From contig JALMQS010000876.1 in NCBI GenBank assembly GCA_024734495.1, positions 221,216 to 285,215 on the forward strand: a stretch of DNA of 64,000 bases, read 5' to 3'. Positions 40,138 through 51,949 of the stretch are shown here, piece by piece. Origin of the DNA: Forficula auricularia. Its lineage: Eukaryota > Arthropoda > Insecta > Dermaptera > Forficulidae. The notes beneath the pieces are model-generated. The model saw nothing but the letters and a program-made list of their open reading frames with translations. It had not been told where the DNA came from and did not search any database. Numbering within the stretch: position 1 is the stretch's first letter; every line of letters starts with the position of its first letter. The translations under genes were made by a program, and so were the position numbers.

Positions 40138-40400
40138 GAACCATCTGCAAAGCCCGCTTTCGGCAGGCGTTTTGCCTGGCCAGAGGCCCCCTAGACTCTG
40201 TAGTTGGTTTTAAATTAATACTTTAAATTCCCTCCACTCTTAATAAATTCTGTCACCAAGTGCAAGGCCCGCCTTTGGCGGCCCTTTTGCTAGCCAACAG
40301 GCTACGCCCCCTGCCCCCCGCCACCGGACTCCCTCCTCCCTGCGCCCCTGGACCCTCTTCCCAACTCCAGGACCCTCCCCGGATCAATGCCAATTTCATT
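40138..40400 (-). mobile_element. Helitron-like 3' ends, two fragments
   Basis: tgcaaagcccgctttcggca (40147) and tgcaaggcccgcctttggcg (40260), each followed by gccagnngcc text, are inverse forms of the hairpin end seen at 61018-61050. C-rich sequence follows the second (40310-40380). The CTAG is not clean in either. Confidence 0.5.
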
Positions 40401-41340
40401 TTTTTTATTTTTACAGAGAAAAGTTTGCGAAATTTTGGTTTTTTGGAAATAAAGCACTGCCATCTATTGGCAAATGATTCAAGCTTGATCCCCGTACAAA
40501 ACAGTCTATTTTATTAATATAGATGAACTATTAGTGGGTTTTAAAATTAAAAAAATCCCTTCCGCGTCGTCGCAAAAGCCGATTATTATAAGTATCGATA
40601 ATAGCCGAACAGATGAGGGTTTTTCATATTATATTAATCCACTCGAAGGTTGCTGTTTTTCATTTCAATGATGATCCATTCATCCAATGGCTCTCAAACA
40701 CAAACACATAACTAAACATTTTTACAATAGATGTGTTAGTGTTGTTTATTCATTCGTTATATACTAGTATAAGAATACTTGAATCGAGTGGGGTGGGGGG
40801 GGACTTCGCCTACGTTAGGGGTGATGTATCTGTGGATGCTGATACCCGCGATACCCGCCCATTTCTGTTCAATCCACGCCTATTTGGACATATACCCCCA
40901 TTAACCAATCCCAGAGGGGTGTTCATCTGTCATGACCATTCTCTGCAACAATGCATGATTAGAAATCCACTCGATTGTGCTTTAACTATATACATATAAT
41001 CGAATAACCCAAAATTTGCAGAATAAGATATAAAGACCTTCATCGAATAAACAGTTGATTCCGCTTAATGCGGACACATCCTCTCTTATAATATACACCC
41101 AAGCATATTGAGAGAATATACGTTTTAAAATCCTTCCCATATAATTATTCTAAAAATCTCCTAGTAATAATTGGAATATCAAATTTTTGGATTCTATATC
41201 TCTATGTTCACCGCCCTCCAGATTAAACGGATTAACCGATTGACTTGAAATTTGAAACATATACTCCTGAGGGGTCAAGTAATCGGTGTGATTCATAAAA
41301 AGTGAACTTTTAATCCCAAGGAGAGACATAATTTTATAAT
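40400..41340. other. Unassigned region
   Basis: The open frame at 40733-40999 (+, 88 codons) crosses sequence of more complex composition, but no family is recognised and no splice context is convincing. Nothing else is seen. Confidence 0.4.
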
Positions 41341-41343
41341 TTT

Positions 41344-41610
41344 CTCATTAATATATCAAAGAATAATTGACATATTAACGAGAATTGTTTTTGATCGCGT
41401 TTTTTAAACGATATATATATATATCTCTTACTACTGCTGGTTGAGGCTATTGGCGTCTGCGGAATCTTAAGTCTGGACAAAGAGAATGAAAACGATGTGA
41501 TCCGTCTAGCTATCATAGCTCATCGCGATTAGACCATTGCTTTTTTTATTAAACACTGATATGGATCACCAAATGGATTTGTAATCTGAGATGTTATATA
41601 TTCAATCCCC
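41344..41610 (+). mobile_element. Truncated copy of the foldback family at 46243-46903
   Basis: It shares cattaatatatcaaagaata, acgagaattgttttt, ggcgtctgcggaatcttaag and atctgagatgttatatattc, in that order, with the left arm of 46243-46903. Confidence 0.7.
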
Positions 41611-41764
41611 CAATCCAGGAGGATATGTTCACCGACCTAATATTTTTCTTTTTTGCTATTCTAATAAGAAACTCTAATTTTTATAGATATTACCATGACT
41701 TTTTTCTGAAGAGATAAAATCAATAATCCCTCCAAAGGCTTCATTTGCGCAAAATACCCCTACA

Positions 41765-42030
41765 CGCGCTTAATTTGGATACTAACCTAACGGACACATT
41801 CGCCAATTCGTTTATCCCTATGACATCTAGGGACTGCAACTCTCTTCCTCCAGCAATATATAACCTTCAATCTTTCAAGACACGCATTCTCGAATACCTT
41901 CAACTCCGACCCAATCTCTAAATCTGTTCTTATTTCTAAGAATCAAGAGTCGACCGCGGACTACAGAGGTTGAACCTTTTTGGTGCAACTCTTCATGTAC
42001 CAGTATAATTGTAAAAAAAAAAAACATTTA
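41765..42030 (+). mobile_element. LINE 3' end (reverse-transcriptase C-terminus)
   Basis: The plus strand reads LTDTFANSFIPMTSRDCNSL, then PPAIYNLQSFKTRILEYLQL, RPNL and stop at about 41921. This is the usual end of Jockey/CR1-like ORF2. A short 3' UTR and A run follow (42013-42025). It is related to, but distinct from, the copy at 58503-58990. Confidence 0.8.
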
Positions 42031-42208
42031 ATTTTTTTTCTACAAATTTAAATTTAATATTTTTAAAACCCATAAACAGTTTAATATAATACAATTTATA
42101 AAAATATCCATAAAATCTTATTAGAGACAAATTAAATATATATTATATGCAAGTGATTGTTCTAGATCTTTATTTATGCCCTGAGAGCACGGTCTAAAGC
42201 TTCTATAA

Positions 42209-43183
42209 TCTATATAATAAAAATGAATTTCTGTTTCTTCGTAAGCGCAGATCTCTCAAATGCCTGGACCGATTTGGCAAATTTTTTTTTTAATGTTGGT
42301 AATAGTCCAATTCAGGTTAATACATAAAAAAAAAAATTGGAAAAATTGCCAGCAAAATTAAAAAAATCAGGAAAAACTAAAAAAAAATTCAGGTTAGCCA
42401 ACATAGCTCGCCAAACAATAAAAGAACTAAAGTAGCAAAAAAACGTGTTGGCGGCCCTGTTTGGTAAGATTTTTTGAGTGTCATTCATTCTCAATAGTTC
42501 TAACCACATTATCGTTGAAGAAGAATTTAATACTGCAACAAAGATTTAAAAAAACTCTCTATTTTTTTTAAAGTACATTTAAAAACAAAAATTAAAAAAA
42601 AATGTCATGATAACTAAATTTTTGAAAAAGTTATGGTTATTTAAAAAAAGCTATTTTTTCAAAAATTCCTAACTTCTTTTGGGATGGGTGAAATTTTTTT
42701 TAAAAATTCTGAAAACCGTCTTTAATAGGGTAGAAAAAAATAAAAAAAGTTTCAGCCAATGACTTTTGATTATATATATATAGATGAAAAATATTTAATT
42801 TAAAATAAAATATGTTATTGAAAAATCATTTTTCTTAAAAATACCTTTGGGAATCTCACCTCATCCTTTTTCTATTGTATTTAAGACCCTCAGCCATTTC
42901 AAAAGAACTAAGCCTTTTGGCTTTTGTATTCGAGCTCATTCATTCATTTCAATATTATTTATTTATTTCAAAGTTAATTATAAAGGATTATTGAAACTAT
43001 ACTAACTAAACTAACTGAAAGGAATTAATTAGCTTTTGGAATTTCTTTAAAAATATATTTTAAAGATTAAAACCAAATATATATAATATATTTATTCTCT
43101 GTAACTAATAAAACATCAATAAAGCAATCAGGTGGGGGTCCAGGGGGCGAAGCCCCTGGCTAGCAAAAGGGCCTTGAAGCTAG
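42209..43183 (+). mobile_element. Non-autonomous Helitron, canonical ends
   Basis: It starts TCTATATAATAAAAATGAAT, with a cctggaccgatttggca region typical of Helitron 5' ends. It ends with a 7-bp hairpin (CCAGGGG..CCCCTGG at about 43139-43159), aaaagggccttgaag and CTAG at 43180-43183. The preceding base is A (42208) and the next is T (43184), as expected for insertion between A and T. It has no coding sequence. Confidence 0.85.
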
Positions 43184-43189
43184 TTCAAT

Positions 43190-46100
43190 AATAAAAATTG
43201 GATAAAATTGCGAGGTAGTTTTTTTTGTGAAACCTACCTCGTAATTTTACTCAATTTTTTGCTATTATATAAAAATGTTTCACCAAGAACCAACACCTAT
43301 CTCCTTAAAAGTTATTGTTATTATTCAAAATTAAAATTTTTGAATTTATTTTTTACAGAAAGTCGTTTTCTCGTCTGCTGTTGAGAATCCACTAGCGATT
43401 TGGGTAAGTCAAGAAATAATTATATTTCAATAGTACTACTATATAGTTTCAAAAAATATATTAAGCTAGCTTTTAGAATGTATTATTATTTTAAAAAATA
43501 AATCAAAAAATGTGTTCTCTGCTTGATGCAAATAATTATATATCTACTAATTTATAAATGAATATATACCAGAGATGGGGGGGGAACCTTTTTGCCCTTG
43601 AAGGCCACATTAAATTGGGTATTAAAGGAGGCTGCAATTATTTTATATACTTTATTGTTGGTATTCTATTTGTTTAAGCATATTTATATAGGTATATATA
43701 AATAGTCATTTTTTTAACTTATATGTGCGGAAGTTTCAAAAATTTTAAAATTAATATTGAATAAATTTGAGAGTAGGACGGAAATTTTATTTATAATAAT
43801 GCTTTTGTTTTTTTTTTTTATTTATAATAAATAAAGATTTTAGAATTTTAATAAAAAATATTTTATTAAATTTCTTACCTTCACATTTAAGGTAAAAGCA
43901 GTCCAGTAGTTGGCCATTTGCTTGAAAAGTGTAAAAAATAAGACTCCTATTGCTTATTCAACTTTCAAAAATATCAATAATTCAATAGAATATAATGTGG
44001 AAGTATTGCGATCGCCTGCCTGGTTTTTTAAATTACCCTCATTCTTTTTCTTAATAAATTTAGTATCAATGGAACTAAAAGACATGGGTAGAAAATGCCA
44101 TAAAGCGATTGCCTACATTTTTCTTTCATGGCAAGAAAACCAGCCAACCATGTTTAAACAGGTGACCTACTATTATTAATTTTTATTTATTTATAATTAA
44201 ATTATTGATCTCATTTAATATACAGGTGGCTAATTAAAATCAGAAATAAAAATTTTAAATTAAACAAAAATTATAATAATTATAAATTATTAATTAATTA
44301 GTTTTCGATTAAATTCCGCAAATAAGTATATATGATTTGTATTTGAAATTTTTGTTTTATTGATTTTTTAAATGATTGTTGATTTTAATTGTTTTTGTTT
44401 TGAGCTTTTGTTTATAAATTGTTACCACGATTTAAAGTTTCAGTTTTTTTCTAAATATCTTGAAAATGACTTAACCAATTTTGATGAAATTTAATATTCT
44501 AATTTAATACCTTGGGGTACCACAAAAAAGGTTTAATAAAGTTTTTAGTAAGATTACATTTTAAAGTACTTTTTTTTTATTCTTTAAAATTTATTCATTC
44601 GATCGATTTAATTTAGCTCGTTTAACCTAACTTAAGTAAGAGTGGATAGGCTTCTCTCTGTGAAATGCTAAGAATTTGGGATGAAATTTTATATGTAACC
44701 ATAGCAACAGCGTTGTTTTCTTATCCGTTACCTTTGCTGAGGACATAGAGGAATCGAGTATCGACTTAAAATAAAAAATGACCATCGATTCTCATCTATT
44801 ACTTGATGGATATTCTTTTGTTCTTTGAGATAATAGTAAAGAAACAGGTAGGGAGCTACCTATACGCATGTTCGCAAACTTGGGGGGGAAGGGGGGAAGT
44901 TGCACCTTTTTTTAACGGGAAAAAATATCTGTTTTTTTTAATGTTTAGGGGTTTTTTTAGGTTAAAATAGGCTTTCCATGCATTTAAATTAAATTAAAAT
45001 TTAGAAAATTATTAATTAAATTTTTACTCTATAAATATTTAATTTTTTTTATTTACGTAATAAAAAAGTTTTCGGAAACTTTCTGAATTATTTGTATTCG
45101 AATTACATTAATTTATTTATCTATATTTTAACAAAAAAAAAAAACTATATTTTAAGAAATGTCTGTTTATATTTTTTTTTTTTTTTATATAAATTTTGGC
45201 CTTTTTAGAGGTTTTTGAATTCACTCGTTGAGGGGAAAATTTTTAAGAGTGTTGTCGACCCTGCCTATATGCTAGTTTTTGTCTTACTATCAAGAGAGAG
45301 TTGATAAAATCGTGAATAATAATAATTTGCTTGAAATTCCTTTTATTATTATCCTGAGTCAAAGAAAATATAACTTTGTGTATTGTACTGCGTCTAATTC
45401 TATAATGCGATTGCCTTTGCTCTAGGGAAAACGCGCTGTTCCTTACCTACCTACCTTTGTTACCTTAACTATAATATTATAAGCAATCTTAATTTGTTCG
45501 TCATCAAAGAGAGTTGGAATTCTTAAATTCTGCTTCTTATCTTGTTTTTCATTTCTCTGGAGAACTAACTAAGTGTGTGTGTGTGTGTTTACGAGGTTTT
45601 TTATAGTGTACCGCATATATCATTGTTGCCTTATCGTAGTTATATTACAAATAAATAGTAAAAACTATTTTTTATTATGTTTTCTAGAGATGCACTAAGG
45701 GTAGGTCCATTAATTAGGTGAGGTGTTTAGGAGGGGGGGGGGGGGTCTTGGCAAATATCCTTTTCCCCCAAGAAACAGTATAAAATTGCGAGATTCTAGA
45801 CTACGTTATTTTCAGTCTTAAATAAAAATAATTAAGAAAATTATGTTTTTTTTAAATAAATCCAACACAAATTAACGTATTTACACTAAAAATACGCATT
45901 TTTGAAAAATCTCACATAAAATTAGGTGGGGGGAGGGGTTGAGCCAAATCTCACGACATCTTAAGACTGGGAGGGGGGGGGTCGAAAAATAGCCAAAATC
46001 GCCTCAAGTAATTAATGGAAGCCCCCTAAATAGTCAAGCCAAATTACTTGAAAAAAGGGCAGTTATAGGAATTATGTCCTGGTAAAAATTTTATTGCTGG

Positions 46101-46240
46101 AATACCTTTATTAATGCCCCAAACCTGAATTGTGTAATTTGCGGCGCCTCAAAATCAGCAAATTTCGGAGTTTTTTTTTCATTTGTTCTTGAATAACTCT
46201 AAAATGGGCTAATCAAATAAAAAATATCCTTTTTAATATT
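43190..46240. other. Gene-poor region with dispersed repeats
   Basis: 43195-43330 has a small hairpin, gcgaggtag..ctacctcg, related to 60180-60330. The 43570-43630 sequence cagagatgggg..aacctttttg resembles a hAT left end with no right end. An open frame at 43910-44179 is unrecognised. 44180-44390 repeats 59570-59770 and, inverted, 61140-61215. 44440-44570 is the inverse of 61510-61620. GT repeat at 45573-45587; long G runs at 45733 and 45970. No gene is recognised. Confidence 0.5.
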
Positions 46241-46242
46241 CC

Positions 46243-46903
46243 TCATTAATATATCAAAGAATAATTGATACGTCAACGAGAATTATTTTGACCGCGCTGA
46301 TTTGAAAAAGATATTTTTATCTCGCAAGACTACTGCGGATTACGCTATTGGAGTCTGCGGAGTATTAAGTTTGGACCAAGGGAGAAGAAGATGTGATCCA
46401 CTTAGCTACAATCCAACGTCATTTCGCGTATAGCTCGCTAGACATTCGGATGGATCACCAAGTGAATTTGAAATCTCAGATGTTATATATTCGATCTGAG
46501 ATTTCAAATTCACTTGGTGATCCATCCGAATGTCTAGCGGGCTATACTCGAAATGACGTTGGATCAAGAGAGAAAAACATAGATCCACTTCAGCTACAAT
46601 GTCATAGCGATAGCTAATATTCGATGGATCATCGTGAATTTGAAATCTCAGATCGAATATATAACATCTGAGTTTCAAATTCACTTGGTGATCCATCCGA
46701 ATGTCTAGCGGGCTATACGCAAAATGACGTTGGATTGTAGCTAAGTGGATCACATCTTTTTCTCTTGGTCCAGACTTAATACTCCGCAGACTCCAATATG
46801 CGTAATCCGCAGTAGTCTTGCGAGATAAAAATATCTTTTTCAAATCAGCGCGGTCAAAATAATTCTCGTTGACGTATCAATTATTCTTTGATATATTAAT
46901 CAG
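46243..46903. mobile_element. Large foldback element
   Basis: The arms 46243-46490 and 46675-46903 are inverse: the left begins cattaatatatcaaagaata, and the right ends with the complement. The middle holds extra inverted copies of gatccatccgaatgtctagc, so the unit has been duplicated inside. No transposase is seen. A truncated relative is at 41344-41610. Confidence 0.8.
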
Positions 46904-47407
46904 GAAAATTAAAATTTATTTAATATCATTATTTCAAGTTAGAAATATCTAAGTTCAAATTTTATTTTCACTCCATATTTGACAAAAATTCCTTACATTA
47001 GATTCGCGATTGAATCAAATGTAGAAAACATTCAGTTAAAAACATATCCAATATACGAATAAAAGTTCTTTAAATTCTGTGTAAAATGATAACAATTTCA
47101 TCTATTTCGGTTAAGTAGAACCGGTACTAGCTCCTGTCAAAAATACCTAGAATATTTTTCTAATTTTTTTCAAAAATTGATAAATTTTCTCTAAAAAAAT
47201 GCCAATATTAACGCCTATTGCTCAATATTTGAGTACCAATACCATGTATTTGGATACCCTAGTACTGAGTATTCACTCATAATCCTATAAATATGTACTA
47301 TACAGTATATGTGTATACACGCACACACAGGCACACACCCTAAAACCGAAATGGATGAAATTGTTATCATTTTACGCGGAATTTAAAGAGCTTTAATTTA
47401 TCTAATA

Positions 47408-47727
47408 CAGTGTTCCGCAAAGTGTGTAGCGCGGCATACTGGTGTATCGTGGTCATTAGTTGGCGTGCCGCAGAAAAATGTCATGTTTTATGAAGATAAG
47501 TTACCTACACATAGCTGAGAATTATACAAGCAGCCTTATCAACAATTGCTCCAAATTTTGATCGCTTGTGCTCAATAGAGCAGACTCACATTAAACATCT
47601 TTTCATATTATATTGATTTTAATAATAAATAAATATTAAATAAACATTGGTTTTTTCTTTTGGTGCACCTTTATAATTTGTTGATTAGGTAGGTGTACCT
47701 TGAACACGAAAATTTTGTGGAATACTG
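47408..47727. mobile_element. Short hAT-family MITE
   Basis: The termini are CAGTGTTCCGCAAAG and its inverse (ttttgtggaatactg). The 8-bp target-site duplication atctaata is at 47400-47407 and 47728-47735. Non-coding, 320 bp. Confidence 0.85.
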
Positions 47728-48228
47728 ATCTAATACATATTTTTTAATCTGATAAGACGTTTTAAATTTATTCAAAAAAATTTTACTTAGAGAAAGTGGT
47801 GTAGATTTTAGGTGAAACATGATATTAATTAATCATGTAAAGGGTGTCTAGTTTCACAGTGAATGAAATAAAGCTCAAAGAGGTTTATACAAACTAAATA
47901 TATTTCGGATTATTCGGAAATTCCACAATGATAGATCTATTAATTAACAAAAATTAAAAAAAATTAACTCTTTTTACGTCAAACTTTCTCAAACGATATA
48001 CTATTTTCCAAAGTACAATTAAAATTAAATTCAAACCACGCGCCCTCAGCCTTCTAAAATAAATGAGATATACTGATATATGAGATAACCACAAAATTGT
48101 TGTATATTGTAATTTATCTCTATTATGTTTTATATAAAAGTAAAGATTTGAGCATCTTATTTTTGAAAAGAGTTGGAATGTTTTTCAAAAATGAGCTCGG
48201 GTTCAGATTAACAAATCAATTATAAACG

Positions 48229-48480
48229 AGAAAGAATTTAATTTATAGGACAGATTGTATGATTTTAATAGAAATATTATTAAATTGCGATATCAGAGGG
48301 ATTAATCCACCCAGAGTCGAACCTGAGAACTAACATGCTTTCCGGGCAGTTAGCTAACTGCCCGGAAAGCATGTTAGTTCTCAGGTTCGACTCCTGGGTG
48401 GATTAATCCCCTCTGATATCGCAATTAATAATATTTCTATTAAAATCATACAATCTGTCCTATAAATTAAATTCTTTCTA
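48229..48480. repeat. Palindromic foldback element with tRNA-like arms, copy B
   Basis: An almost perfect palindrome centred near 48354 (gttagctaac). Each arm reads, outward, gcccggaaagcatgttag, ttctcaggttcgactcctgg (B box GGTTCGACTCC), then cccctctgatatcgcaat and an AT-rich outer arm. It is the best preserved of the three copies. Confidence 0.9.
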
Positions 48481-48714
48481 ATTATGTTTTATTTTAATCT
48501 TTATATCTAAATGTAATTTATGCTTATTTGTACATTGATATTTATAATTAATTTTCTGTTTATGATTTAAATTTGTAATTTTATTTTATAATTTAATTCT
48601 ATAAAATTTTTTATATTTATTCTTGTAATTAAAGGTTTTTTATTTATATTAATATTCATATTTACTAGTTGGATAAAAGATTTCACTGTCGATGGTAACA
48701 GAATTGTTTTTATT

Positions 48715-48862
48715 TTAGGTTAAAAATAAAATAAAATGAGAGAGTCTTCTGTTTTTTAAATAAAATAATTTTTAATTATTTCTAGAGACTATAGTTTCGA
48801 AGGCATTGCCTTCATCATCAGTCTATATATCATATCTTTTATTTTATTTTTAACCTAAAAAT
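48715..48862. mobile_element. Small retrozyme-like repeat, copy 1
   Basis: It is bounded by ttttaggttaaaaataaaa and its inverse ttttatttttaacctaaaa. It contains gagagtcttctg and a minus-strand hammerhead motif (48783-48825). A second copy is at about 53735-54005 with more sequence before the right end. Confidence 0.6.
48783..48825 (-). ncRNA. Hammerhead ribozyme-like motif (type I), minus strand
   Basis: TAGA (stem I), CTGATGA, stem II GAAGGC/GCCTTC, GAAA, C-TATA-G stem III with GTC, then TCTA closing stem I over 4 bp. All core positions are present. The predicted cut is after GTC. Confidence 0.6.
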
Positions 48863-49043
48863 TCATATTTACCTAGATTATTTATATTTATATATTTTTT
48901 TATTTAAAACAGAAAACATTTTTGTATGATTTTTTTAAATTTTTTATTTTATTTATTGTTAAATGTTGATGTTTTTCTTGTGTTATATTGGTACGTATGA
49001 TTTAGATGTTAAAAATTGTGATCGCACGTTCAAGTTTTAAGCT

Positions 49044-49089
49044 GTAAACTCCTGATGATGGACTAATAATCCGAAATATATTGAGTTTG
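49044..49089 (+). ncRNA. Hammerhead ribozyme-like motif (type I), plus strand
   Basis: GTAAACTC at 49044-49051 pairs with GAGTTTG at 49083-49089 (stem I, 7 bp including one G-U). CTGATGA is at 49052-49058, GAAA at 49073-49076, then TATATT, which gives a two-pair stem III. Predicted cut after U49082. Stem II is short with one mismatch. Confidence 0.55.
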
Positions 49090-49837
49090 TATAAACGTCT
49101 TGGAGTTTTATTTCATTCACTTTGAAACTACACACCCTTTATTTGATTAATTATTCAAGAAAAAACTGAAAACCCCCGAAATTTGCCCACTTTGAGGCGC
49201 GCAGCTCAAATTCCACAATTTGGAGGAAAACTTAGGATAGTAGGAAATAGTGGAGCATCAATAAAGATATTCCAGCAATAAAATCTTTACCGGTTGATAA
49301 TTCCTGTTAAAATCGTAATTTGCTTGATAACGGCAGTTAATTCTAAAAATTTCTATAAAATATTAAAAAAAAATGAATATTTTAATTGAATTTTAATTAC
49401 ATGTCAAAACATGTACATGTAATGTTCCGACATGTAATTAAAATTTAATTAAAGTATCATTTTTTTTATTTATTATTTTATAGAAATTTTTAGAATTAAC
49501 TGTCGGGGTTATTTAATAAATTATGAAATTGACTTAAAAAAAAAGCCCAGTTTATTTACTTAAATATACATATTTTTTGTGTTATATATAGGGTCTAGCT
49601 TTATGGTAATTGTAACGAAATTAATTCGTTTGTTGAGTGACCCCTGCTTAATTAGAAAATTTCGGTAAATTAATACCAAAGGCGGGATTCGCAGCTGATA
49701 AAATTATATTTAATAAGAGCAGATATGTACAAGATACTTCATAAAAAGTATCTGGAATACAAGTTACAAGATACTTTTTGAGGTATTTGAGATATCAGAT
49801 ACAAGATACTTTTGTAATTGGTATTTGAAATACTACA

Positions 49838-50160
49838 CTGAAAAAACGATATATTTATAGTTAAGCAATTATATTTGAAATTAATAGATGGTGAATTTAA
49901 TTATTGCGAAACCGATCTTTGTTCAATATGAATAAATGATATACGTATTTTAAGTAATCTCATATTTTTTGGCAGTAACTCTAGATATATTAATAGTTAT
50001 ATATATAATGCCGCTATTTGAACCAAGCACCAATAAGTAAGTTATGAAAATATTGTTATTTAAGTAAAATACTAGAATAGTTAAATTTAGTAGTTAGGTA
50101 TTTCAATGGAATAATACGTAATTAAGACAAGAAAAGATATAAACTTGAACATTTTTTTAT
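49838..50160 (+). repeat. Dispersed repeat of about 310 bp, copy 1
   Basis: It begins cactgaaaaaacgatatatt and shares gccgctatttgaaccaa and ggaataatacgtaatta with 57686-57985. No inverted termini were recognised. Confidence 0.7.
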
Positions 50161-50349
50161 TTATCATATAAATATTTAATTTAATATTCATTTGGTTGAA
50201 TTAATAAATAAATTAAAATTAAAATGAAAGTTATTGCCGAGAGTAGCAGAATTTTTATATATTGAATGGAGACAATAAAAGAGTGTGTCTTCTGCTGGAA
50301 TTATGCCATTTAAATTAAATTTAATATTCAATTCAATTAAGTTTGATTT

Positions 50350-50740
50350 TTCTAAACATGGGATGAAAAACTTAATTATATCTATCTATCTACTCTTATT
50401 AAACGAGCACAAATTGTATATATATATATGTTTGTTTGTATATATATATATATATATATATATTTAGTACCAGGCCACCGAGCGATGCTCATTTAATAAT
50501 GTAAAATTTAGTATATTTGTATTTTTGTTCTATTTTCAAAAACGGCTCCACCGATTTTGAAGGAACAAACCCTATTAACAAGTTTTGAGAATGAGAAAGC
50601 TATCTGGCTAGGTCTGGACTTCGACAAATCTCATCTTAATTGATCATTTCTTATTTAAATTAATTATTGATAGATGAAAATCTCAATAAAAAAGTTTGTT
50701 TACATTTTTTTCAATTATCTTTTATTTATTAATTGGTTTT
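50350..50740 (+). repeat. Dispersed repeat with TA microsatellite, copy 1
   Basis: It shares ctcttattaaacgagc, a TA run, aaaacggctccaccgatttt and gctatctggctaggtctgga with 53255-53600. The text ccaccgagcgatgctc (50475) recurs inverted at 54383 beside the G-rich element. The opening words resemble Helitron 5' regions, but no 3' end is assigned. Confidence 0.6.
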
Positions 50741-50984
50741 TTAATTTTAAAATTAAATTATTATTTATTTATTTATTTATTAAAAAACTCGATAGATTGT
50801 TATTTAATTAAAAAAAAAATTATACGGAATTTAATTATATTTCTATATACACATAATCTGTCAGAGTGCTAAACTAGAGAGTGAACGCCCCCTGGATAGT
50901 CTAGTGAGAGGCAAGTTCGACAGTAGCGCCAAGCGCATGGGTTACCAGAGTTGTAAACTAAGGAGTGAACACCCCTTGATATGG

Positions 50985-51935
50985 AGTATATTGGTTCATG
51001 GAAAGAATAAAATAGACGGGACAGAGATTGTCTTGATCTTGAAACACCTCACTGCCTTCTTACGGATCGCAAAATAACTACTTCTCTAACAATATCTAAC
51101 CTAGTGCTCGCATAAAATGCGCTTTAGATCATCCAAATCATTGTTTATGTATTTTAAGTATTGAAAATTCTTAGATTTTATTAAGTAAGTACGTAATTTA
51201 ATTTTTAAATAGGACTAAAACTTGTATATTTAAAAAAATATTTAACTGGATATCTGATAATCCTTATATAAAGGCGAAATTACACAAATACAGATAGGTA
51301 AAGCTTTTAATGGTAAATTAGACTAAAATAATTATATTTTCATCTAATTCAGCACATTTTATCCGAGCACTAGGTTAGATATTGTTAGAGAGGTACTTAT
51401 TTTCCGTTCCGTAAGATGGCAGTGAGCTGCGTCAAGGTCAAGAAAACCCCTGTCCCGTCTATTTTATTCCTTCCATGAACTTCTTTGTAAACCAACCTTA
51501 GACCATGAAATATGTAGACACGCCCTGGTGTCGATTTGGTGAGGCCAACATCAACTAGAGAATATGACGTCATATGTAGGTTGGAACACCCAGAAATAGC
51601 ATGGCCACTATAGGAATTATTATACATTGAGATAAATTTATCGTAGTTTAGATTATTTATTTTGGATTCCAACAATCGCAAATTAATATTACCAAAATAT
51701 TTATGCGAGAACGTGACGTCATCTGTAGGCGATGTTGGCCTCACTTCACTCTGTGTGGAGAGTAGCAGAAGACGTTTCTATATATTTCATGGTCTAAGAA
51801 ACCAACCAATATACTACACATACTGCCCGGATAAAATGGGCTTTAGGTCATACAAGTCATTGTCTAAGTCTTGAAAATTCTTAGATATTATTAAGTATGT
51901 AGATAATTTACTTTTTGTGTAATTAAATCTAATTT
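50985..51935. repeat. Compound inverted repeat
   Basis: 50995-51110 and 51365-51480 are inverse (aacaatatctaacctagtgc / gcactaggttagatattgtt). 51110-51190 is repeated directly at 51830-51910. 51500-51590 and 51700-51800 are again inverse (gaggccaacatc / gatgttggcctc; tgacgtca in both). No coding gene is recognised in it. Confidence 0.65.
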
Positions 51936-51949
51936 TTAGATAATTTATG

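Larger units (their letters stand above)
47770..49150. mobile_element. Hammerhead-bearing element with inverted termini
   Basis: The left end, aaagggtgtctagtttcac with ctaaatatatttcggattat (47838-47920), faces an inverse right end at 49050-49140. The interior carries a tRNA-like palindrome (48229-48480) and a small hammerhead repeat (48715-48862), both apparently later insertions. No protein remnant is found. Penelope-like elements are known to carry hammerhead motifs in their terminal repeats, which is the closest known precedent. Confidence 0.6.

Noticed and set aside
43358..43404. Short plus-strand exon reading KVVFSSAVENPLAIW with good acceptor and donor
   Set aside because: No neighbouring exon or family similarity was found. 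In AT-rich DNA such pairs of splice-like words are expected by chance.
43910..44179. 90-codon open frame (plus strand)
   Set aside because: It starts at TTG, its composition follows the AT bias, and no motif is recognised. Kept only as a note in the region entry.
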